64,000 nucleotides of DNA, taken from Talpa occidentalis (taxonomy: Eukaryota; Chordata; Mammalia; Eulipotyphla; Talpidae). The notes under the pieces were generated by a model. It had not been told where the DNA came from and did no database searches. It saw only the letters and a program-made list of their open reading frames with translations. Both the position numbers and the translations under genes were made by a program. This document shows, piece after piece, positions 58,901 to 64,000 of this stretch. The stretch's first letter is position 1, and every line of letters begins with the position of its first letter. The stretch lies in NCBI RefSeq assembly GCF_014898055.3, contig NW_023604295.1:137484676-137548675 (forward strand), given 5' to 3'.

Positions 58901-61900
58901 TTAGGTCATAGGGAAATGTTTTGTTGGAATGAAGTCCTATATAGGTAACACCCCTTTTTATTGTTGTAACTGTTGGTCTCTTCAGCAGATAAGATCATCT
59001 GACAAAACTGTAAATTGAGCTTAAAAGCTGTTAATACTTGAAGTACTTGTTTATGAAAAGCTTGAAATTATTTTATAGTCTTCAAAAACACAAATGATGT
59101 GTTTCTATAAGGAAAAGTTGGCAAGAGGGAAAAAATTTTAATTTTTTTCATTCATTTACTTCAATCAGATTACAAATTTCATGGGAACAGTTACCAAATT
59201 TATCATTACCTTGTCAAATCTGAAAAATGTGTTTCTTGATTTGTTAGGGTTTCAATTTCTGGTCCTGCTCTTTCTTTCCTTCCTAGAAGTAAAGTTAGTA
59301 GATCTAAAAAGCTCATGTCTTCTCCCACATTGAAAAGATTATTTCTCATACATACAGGGATATTTCTGTATTGATTTTATAAATAAAATAGTGAAAAATA
59401 TTTAAACATTTATCATACTATTTTTATATTTTATGTTTAGCAGTAAGAGTATAAAACGAGAACAATTTTCATTTCATTTCATTCTAACTTTTAAATTATA
59501 TTATTTCAGAATGATAAATCTATAGAACTTAATGAGACGAGTGGAGACTATGTTTTCAGTTGTGACATCAAAAATCTGAATCCTGGTAAGTTTTTATGCT
59601 GTTGGTTGTTTGGTAAGGAGTTTTCAGAGAAGTGATTTTTATTAGTATTCTGATATTCCCAAGCCTTATTTTTTTAGAAACTGAAAAACATCTCGGAACA
59701 AAGAAAATGTTGACTTCTAGACTAATGAAGCCAAGGATTGCTAAGGACACCAGCCTACATATCTTACATGATACAGTGGTTGAATAAATTCCAGTATACA
59801 AAGTTACATATTTTTGGAGTGCTTTTACTCTTTTTTTTAATGCATGAAAGATCTGGGGTGTAGGCCAGAGGTGTTGGGGGGTGGTGCGATGGTGAGAGAC
59901 AGTGGGAAGCAGAACAGGTGAAATACACTGCTGAGGGGAGCAGTGGGTAAGGCAGGAGAGGTCTGCTGCACCATTTGGGTCAGCTCCCTGGCCGGGGATC
60001 GAACTCATGCTGCAGTGGCTGGCAATAGCTTGTTAGTGCTCAGACTTTAATCCCTCTGCCACCAGGGAGGCCCCACTGTTTCTCTTTTAATTGCTAAGTG
60101 CTCTAGAATAATAAAAATGATTTCCAAAGTTTGGTAGCTTTCACTTATGTAAGTAATATATGTAAGAAAAGACAAACACACTTGTCAATAGTGTAAGATA
60201 TTACAAAACTCTTGCATTTGAGCAATTCACTAATGATAAAATGAGAAGCATCTAAAATTAGTCTGTACTAAAGTCTCAGGAAAGCAATTGGAAAAATTGT
60301 CCACAGAAAGTAATATGCATTTAACTGAACCTGCTGTTGAATGTGGCTGGTGTTCTTTCCATGATCCATGCTGAACGAATGTCCCCCCCACCACCCCCAG
60401 CCTGCAAGACACCAGCTTTCTCCCACCATGAAGTTCCCCCTCCAGCAGGCTAATGGACACCTCAGAGTCTGAGTTCCCAAGGCAGGGCAGGGAGAGCCAT
60501 TGCTTCACCTTCCATCCTGTCTTCCCAGTTCCTGTTTTTCTCTGAACACCCGAAGATGTTCATTATCTCCAGGAGACACCCATCTCTGTAAAGAATAACC
60601 CAAGATTGGGCATAGTGGCTCTAGTTGCTGCCTACTTTCAAATTATTTCTTAAAATTATCATTGCACAAAACCCATGGATGAAAGAACTGGGTATAGCTA
60701 GTCCTCAAGTTGTGCCAGGTGATTTTGACCCTCGAGCTCAGCTAATGGATCACCTAATGTAGGGAACTCTAATGGAGAGAGAAGAGCCAAATCGTTTTCT
60801 CTCCTTTAGAAATTTGGAATTAGGACATCAAGTGTGAGTCAGTCAAATGATGTTGAGCCTGCACTTGGCTGGCCGTTTTGGCCGAGGTGACATTGATGTG
60901 TTACAAAGGAAGGGAACAGGGAGCAAAGAGGCAAGAGTAGACAAAAGAGACTGGCTCCACTAGCCATGAAAACAAAAGCCTTTCGAGTGGTTTTAGTCCT
61001 CATGTGGTAATACTTTGTTCCCTAATTGAGGCTGTCTGGGTAGACTTCACACAATACAACTGTCTTTATGCTAACCTGCCTAAATGGGTGTATGATTTTC
61101 TTTTTCTACCTTTTTGTGTTTTTTTTGTTTTTGTTTTTGTTTTTTGCAGCCAAGTGTACTGTGAGTAAAAGGACTTAGGGGTAGTTCAGCAGGTGCATGC
61201 CTGTATGTTATTCAGTTGTAGGAAAGCTTTGCCATCATTTTGTGGAATGAATCGTATCAGGATACTGGAAATGGAAAGTTGTTCAATTCTTTAAAAAAGG
61301 AAATCTGTGTACCATGAATTTTAAGCATCTTTCCCCATATGCATCAACTCATTTCAAATAGAATGTTTCTTGATTTTAAAAAAGCATGTATTATCAGTTT
61401 TAGGAATATATTGCCACCCTTTTATGAAAAGAATATACATGAGGCAGTACCTTATATTTAAATATATTATTAACTTGTCCATTTATTCTGTTGATTGCTA
61501 GCATGATAAAGATATTACCTTTTATCATTTTTATTGGCTGATTTTTAACATCTGGCTCTCCATATGTGAGGCATTGACTTAAAGATTCATCTGTATCTGT
61601 ACTAGTAGTCATTTTATATTAAAATAATCCATTTGTTTTTCTACCATCTTTTCATAATACTTCTTAGATAAATTGCCTTCTCTGTGAAAGGAAAAATTAA
61701 CCTAAAAATTAATTTCTCTACAGACAAAAACTACGAGGGAAGACAAACAGACATGCCTCTGCCCCCTGGTTACGGTACACGCTCATCAGCGTCAACTGCC
61801 CGAAACTCGGCTCTTACTTACTGTGGCTTGAGAGATATTTCAGAGGTAAGGAAACCTGGCAGCTGCTTAGATAATTCTCTTTCTAGGTCAGGAGAACAAG

Positions 61901-62952
61901 ACCACATTAGATTCAGTTGTAGATGCCATTGGCAAGAAAAATAGTGAAACTGCAAATCTTAATCTCTCTAAAAATTCTTTGTGATAAGTAAACAGTGCTT
62001 ACTGCAGTGTTTTAGATTGTGTTTTATGTGTTCACAGTCCCTCTTTGGTAATGGTTTACTTTGAAAACTCTCCTGAATTTGTTGCTTTTTAAATTCAAGG
62101 AAACAACAATCCAGAGAATGGAAAGGATGAAAAAAATGTAAGTAACACAAAGGGGCAACAGAAATTCATTTCTCTGTGGGGAACTGTATTGGATTACAGG
62201 ACATGTAGAATGTGCATGTGTGTTTCAAACCTTAAAGGTCTCACAATCAGGTGTGGAATTTCCTTCAGGACTCCGGTGGATAATAAATCCACTTATAGTT
62301 ATGTGTTTGTAAGATGAGTCACTGTTTTGGTTTCCAGTAAGTGATGGTAAAACATTGTTGATGGAATTAATTATGAATTAAAGAGCGCAAAGATACTTTT
62401 GGGTTAATATAGTTAATCAAGAGTATATCATCTATTTTTGATAACTGATTTATCAAAATATTAAATAATATGTGTAGATTCATGGTTTGGAGACATTTTA
62501 AGTATTGTTAAAGTATCACTAGTCTTTTTCAGATAGTTATTAGTATGGTAATATTACAAATCACACTTTTCATCTATGCAAATATGAAATGATTTTTAAA
62601 GAGCAATGAAAAAAAGCAAAACGCAATGAAATTGTATAAGATTATTATGTAGCCTACTACTTTAAAAAACTATATATTTTTTTGAAGTTTGAAAAGTAAC
62701 TGAAATAACTTAAACTCCAAGAATGAAAAAGACTCACAGTTGACTCTAGTTGTTTTTCCCCACCTCTGGCTATATTATTCTTAATTTATTAACATCAACT
62801 GTCCCTATAAATAAGAAAAAATTGAAACTTCTTTAAGATTCATAAGCACAATTTCAATAATCCTATGCCTCATGAATTATTAATATTATTTGTTACATTG
62901 CAGGTTTGAAGAAACTGCAGAGTTACTGAAATGTCCAAATTACCAATTATAA
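49817..62952 (+). CDS. CEP44: CEP44, centrosomal protein of 44 kDa (ten coding exons, 389 aa)
   Basis: Joining 49817-49905, 53455-53602, 54763-54909, 55308-55430, 57395-57565, 58585-58791, 59510-59585, 61724-61845, 62100-62137 and 62904-62952 gives 1170 nt, 389 residues plus stop, within one residue of the length I recall for human CEP44. All junctions are GT-AG with matching phases. Residues about 4-130 form the conserved CEP44 N-terminal, calponin-homology-like domain ([20 protein letters not shown] at its start). Residues about 236-295 look like coiled coil. The C-terminus ([21 protein letters not shown]) is highly charged and helical. From the literature, CEP44 localises to centrioles, binds microtubules and supports centriole-to-centrosome conversion with POC1B and CEP295. 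The ATG at 49817 has A at -3 and G at +4. A second in-frame ATG lies directly upstream at 49814. Confidence 0.96.
50470..50610 (+). mobile_element. L2-like fragment
   Basis: TAGAATGTAAGCTGAATTCT, TTGTTCACTATTGTATACCA and TTGTGCCTGGCATACTTAGG match the L2 3' region in plus orientation. It lies in CEP44 intron after the first coding exon. Confidence 0.65.
51735..52008 (+). mobile_element. tRNA-derived SINE, plus strand
   Basis: Head GGACCTCCCCGGTGGTGCAA, B box GGTTCAATTCC, CCAGCCAGGGAG linker, body and poly-A tail. AGAAAACAGTGTA (51,722) and AGAAAACAGTATA (52,009) flank it. Confidence 0.92.
52520..53235 (+). mobile_element. 5'-truncated L1, split by a nested SINE
   Basis: The ends of ORF2 (AATGGAATATTACTCAGCAA) and the 3' UTR (GGGATTGGGATCAAAATCAG) are readable. 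A 16-bp target duplication with one mismatch, AAACAGCTATTGTAAG (52,504-52,519), recurs at 53,236-53,251. A SINE interrupts the L1 at 52,583-52,856. Confidence 0.9.
52583..52856 (+). mobile_element. Young tRNA-derived SINE nested in L1
   Basis: Head GGGCCTCCCCAGTGGCGCAG, B box GGTTCGATCCC (a perfect match to the polymerase III B box), linker GCTGCTCCCCGGCCATCAGA, body and poly-A tail. It breaks L1 sequence that continues on both sides. Confidence 0.94.
53455..53602 (+). CDS. CEP44: CEP44 coding exon 2
   Basis: The exon encodes Gly30 (completed) to Lys79, including [20 protein letters not shown]. The acceptor is TTTTTTTCTAACAG and the donor TATAAG/GTATTT. It belongs to the conserved N-terminal domain. 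Confidence 0.95.
54330..54400 (-). mobile_element. MIR fragment
   Basis: ACAAATGAGAAATTGAAACA followed by CAGAGGCC is the usual reverse MIR phrase. It is short and diverged. Confidence 0.45.
54763..54909 (+). CDS. CEP44: CEP44 coding exon 3
   Basis: The exon encodes residues 80-128 ([20 protein letters not shown] onward) in phase 0 at both ends. The acceptor is CCCTCTTTACAG and the donor GAGAAG/GTAATT. It completes the N-terminal CH-like domain. Confidence 0.95.
55308..55430 (+). CDS. CEP44: CEP44 coding exon 4
   Basis: The exon encodes residues 129-169, from TPLQQRKK to GRFLTSGK, in phase 0 at both ends. A long T tract precedes the acceptor (TTTTTTAAG), and the donor is GGAAAG/GTAGG. It is a low-complexity linker rich in Ser, Lys and Glu. 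Confidence 0.94.
55862..55909 (+). other. CEP44: Candidate in-frame cassette exon of CEP44
   Basis: A pyrimidine-rich acceptor (CTCTTTGTTGATAG) and a donor (CCA/GTACGT) bound 48 bp in phase 0 between coding exons 4 and 5, both of which also meet in phase 0. The translation is [16 protein letters not shown] with no stop. It is not in the CEP44 protein that I recall from human, so it may be a minor isoform or a chance structure. Confidence 0.35.
56990..57380. other. Old dispersed repeat-like stretch in CEP44 intron
   Basis: ATTATGGAACATTTCAAACA and the following text resemble a common diverged mammalian repeat. I cannot name the family. Confidence 0.35.
57395..57565 (+). CDS. CEP44: CEP44 coding exon 5
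   Basis: The exon encodes residues 170-226, from [13 protein letters not shown] to EIETEQQ, in phase 0 at both ends. The acceptor is TCTCTTGTCTAG and the donor CAACAA/GTAAG. Residues 209-223 contain three 5-residue repeats of the pattern x-E-I-x-x, encoded by 15-nt tandem units. Confidence 0.94.
58260..58430 (-). mobile_element. MIR fragment
   Basis: ATGGAGTAGGTACTGTTGGT and ATGCAGAAATTGAAACAATG fit a reverse MIR. It lies just upstream of CEP44 coding exon 6. Confidence 0.5.
58585..58791 (+). CDS. CEP44: CEP44 coding exon 6 (coiled coil)
   Basis: The exon encodes residues 227-295 ([20 protein letters not shown] to [11 protein letters not shown]) in phase 0 at both ends. Leucines recur in heptad-like spacing with many Glu and Lys residues, which suggests coiled coil. 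The acceptor is TTCTAATTTTAG and the donor AAAAAG/GTATTT. Confidence 0.95.
59510..59585 (+). CDS. CEP44: CEP44 coding exon 7
   Basis: The exon encodes residues 296-320 ([20 protein letters not shown], then KNLNP) and the first base of Asp321. The acceptor is ATATTATTTCAG and the donor CCTG/GTAAGT. It is an acidic linker that is weakly conserved in the family. Confidence 0.92.
59831..60074 (-). mobile_element. tRNA-derived SINE, minus strand
   Basis: The reverse-complement head (TGCCACCAGGGAGGCCCC) is near 60,058-60,074, with the B box (GGGGATCGAACTC) and body. It lies in CEP44 intron 7, antisense to the gene. No clear target duplication is seen. Confidence 0.88.
60240..61723 (+). other. CEP44: CEP44 intron 7, right part
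   Basis: Segment 60,350-60,990 is GC-richer than the surroundings and non-repetitive to my eye. The rest is AT-rich with a poly-T run near 61,120. I see no exon or RNA gene. Confidence 0.6.
61724..61845 (+). CDS. CEP44: CEP44 coding exon 8
   Basis: The exon completes Asp321 and encodes residues 322-361 ([20 protein letters not shown] to LRDISE). The acceptor is AATTTCTCTACAG and the donor TCAGAG/GTAAGG. It is Ser/Thr-rich and probably disordered. Confidence 0.93.
62100..62137 (+). CDS. CEP44: CEP44 coding exon 9 (38 bp)
   Basis: This micro-sized exon encodes [12 protein letters not shown] (362-373) plus two bases of Met374. The acceptor is TTTTTAAATTCAAG, with a modest pyrimidine tract, and the donor AAAAAT/GTAAGT is strong. 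Both flanking exons match its phase. Confidence 0.9.
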
Positions 62953-63400
62953 TTGTCTGCATGAACTTCTCTAGGACTTTGGCTTCTGTATATGTATATT
63001 TTAAGGATTCTTGATATAATTTAATTGACCACAATATTTTTATTAAGAGTTTCAATTCCACTTGGTATATGAACCCTTTCCTTCAGGATTGAATAAATTC
63101 TTAAGTATTTTTGTGCTATGATTATACTACTTTACTCTGCTTTCCTTTCTTAGGAAAACGACATTTCTTTTACAGAGTGAAGTCATTAGAGCACTGTATT
63201 TCTGTGTTGACATTTGCTGGCAGTGTGCTGAGGAATATGTTTTTAAAGTACAGGCTGGAGGAGCGAGGTTTATGTCCCGTTGGAACCGTTCCAAGTGGGG
63301 CTTGCGTATTGTCCCCAGGAGGCTCGCGGACATACCCTCCTGCCACCTGTCCTGACGAACATGTTGCAGTGAAAAGTTGAAAATTAAATAAAACAAAATA
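62904..63400 (+). CDS. CEP44: CEP44 last exon: coding end and 3' UTR
   Basis: The acceptor TTACATTGCAG leads into the end of Met374 and residues 375-389 ([15 protein letters not shown]), with TAA at 62950-62952. Two AATAAA signals follow, at 63092-63097 and 63387-63392, so the 3' UTR is about 160 or about 450 bases long. The end at 63,400 is therefore approximate. Only 62904-62952 is coding. Confidence 0.85.
63092..63097 (+). terminator. CEP44: CEP44 proximal polyadenylation signal
   Basis: A canonical AATAAA lies 140 nt after the CEP44 stop codon. It is the first good hexamer in the last exon. Confidence 0.5.
63387..63392 (+). terminator. CEP44: CEP44 distal polyadenylation signal
   Basis: A second AATAAA lies about 435 nt after the stop. 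If it is used, the 3' UTR includes the GC-richer block at 63240-63360. Confidence 0.4.
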
Positions 63401-64000
63401 CAGCTATTTCCTGCTTAGTCAAAAAGCAGCAACACGTTTTCAGTTACCACCGAGGAAGGAAGGGTATGATTCTCCTTTTGTGTTTGGAAGCAGGTCAGAA
63501 AGTTCAGTGTGAAGAATGTGTTGAGTATTTTAGTGCTCCATCCGGTAACACCTTTTAAGACCAGCAGCTCGGACACAGATGGTGGCCGTCCAGTATTACA
63601 AGTCACAGGGAGGTTTTTTCACTAAATGATGTGAAGTTACATTTTTTTCTGGAGAGAGACAAAGTTTTAGATACAGTTAAATCAAGGGATAAAATGGAAT
63701 TTGTTTTTAAATGTTTAGGTAAATTATTATTTTTTTTAAACGTTCCAAACATGTAATAATAGTAATCATGGGTAACTTCAATCTTGATTCCTTTATTTGG
63801 AAGGAAAAAGGAGAAGTAGTTTTTTTTTAAATTATTATATGGCTCTTCTGACTATATTTTATTTATTCGTCTATTTATGTTATATGTATAATTTTACATT
63901 TGTCACATATAAAATATTAATATTAAGTTATAATTCTGAGTAGAAGTAACTTTTAAAAAAGCATTTTTAGTATTCTAATACATATTTAGTCATTTGGCTT
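63400..64000. other. Sequence downstream of CEP44
   Basis: About 600 bp of AT-rich DNA with no supportable gene. In human the next gene beyond CEP44 is HPGD. Nothing of it is seen here. Confidence 0.6.

Noticed and set aside
61724..61944. Readthrough of CEP44 exon 8 giving a longer frame ending in CRCHWQEK
   Set aside because: It continues past a clear GTAAGG donor into intron. The spliced product matches the known protein end.
63111..63380. 89-codon plus-strand frame after CEP44
   Set aside because: It lies in the 3' UTR between two polyadenylation signals and has no recognisable domain.
1..64000. CRISPR arrays, tRNA, rRNA or prokaryotic mobile systems
   Set aside because: None is seen. 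The tRNA-like boxes belong to SINE heads, and the regular repeats are microsatellites.

Overview
The window is nuclear DNA of a placental mammal. The evidence is interrupted coding exons with GT-AG splice sites, a CpG island, MIR, L2, L1 and MaLR repeats, and many copies of a tRNA-derived SINE. It holds two complete protein-coding genes in head-to-head order: FBXO8 on the minus strand (coding exons between 5589 and 25811) and CEP44 on the plus strand (coding exons between 49817 and 62952). They share a GC-rich, CpG-rich divergent promoter at about 41,360-42,170. In human these two genes are neighbours on chromosome 4q34. The SINE is neither Alu-like nor of the usual carnivore, horse or ruminant type. 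A laurasiatherian is likely. A horseshoe or leaf-nosed bat carrying a Rhin-1-type SINE is my best guess, but that rests on memory and is weak.

Layout: 1-4540 is intergenic, with an old LINE-like stretch, one SINE and an L2 fragment. From 4540 to 25,819 lie the 3' UTR and five coding exons of FBXO8, which rebuild a 319-residue F-box plus Sec7 protein with every phase consistent. From 25,820 to about 41,373 is the long first intron of FBXO8, with SINEs, a young 5'-truncated L1 (34,604-35,591), an old L1, MIRs and a MaLR-type LTR. The CpG island follows. From 42,036 to 49,770 is the 5' intronic region of CEP44, mostly L1 sequence, with one candidate untranslated exon. From 49,771 to about 63,400 lie ten coding exons of CEP44 (389 residues) and its 3' UTR.

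The genes are not known to share a pathway. FBXO8 is a substrate receptor of an SCF-type ubiquitin ligase that acts on Arf GTPases. CEP44 is a centriolar and centrosomal protein. Their link here is the common promoter, which carries an ETS/CRE composite site, a second CRE-like site, CCAAT boxes and a YY1-like site.

I see no bacterial, viral or plasmid system, no CRISPR array and no confident novel gene. The observations most worth checking are a possible 48-bp in-frame cassette exon in CEP44 (55,862-55,909), a 5-codon upstream ORF one base before the CEP44 start cluster, a possible 5' UTR exon at 43,977-44,085, a 43-bp exact copy of an L1 tail pasted about 690 bp away, and an unexplained coding-like island in FBXO8 intron 3 (about 19,850-20,100).
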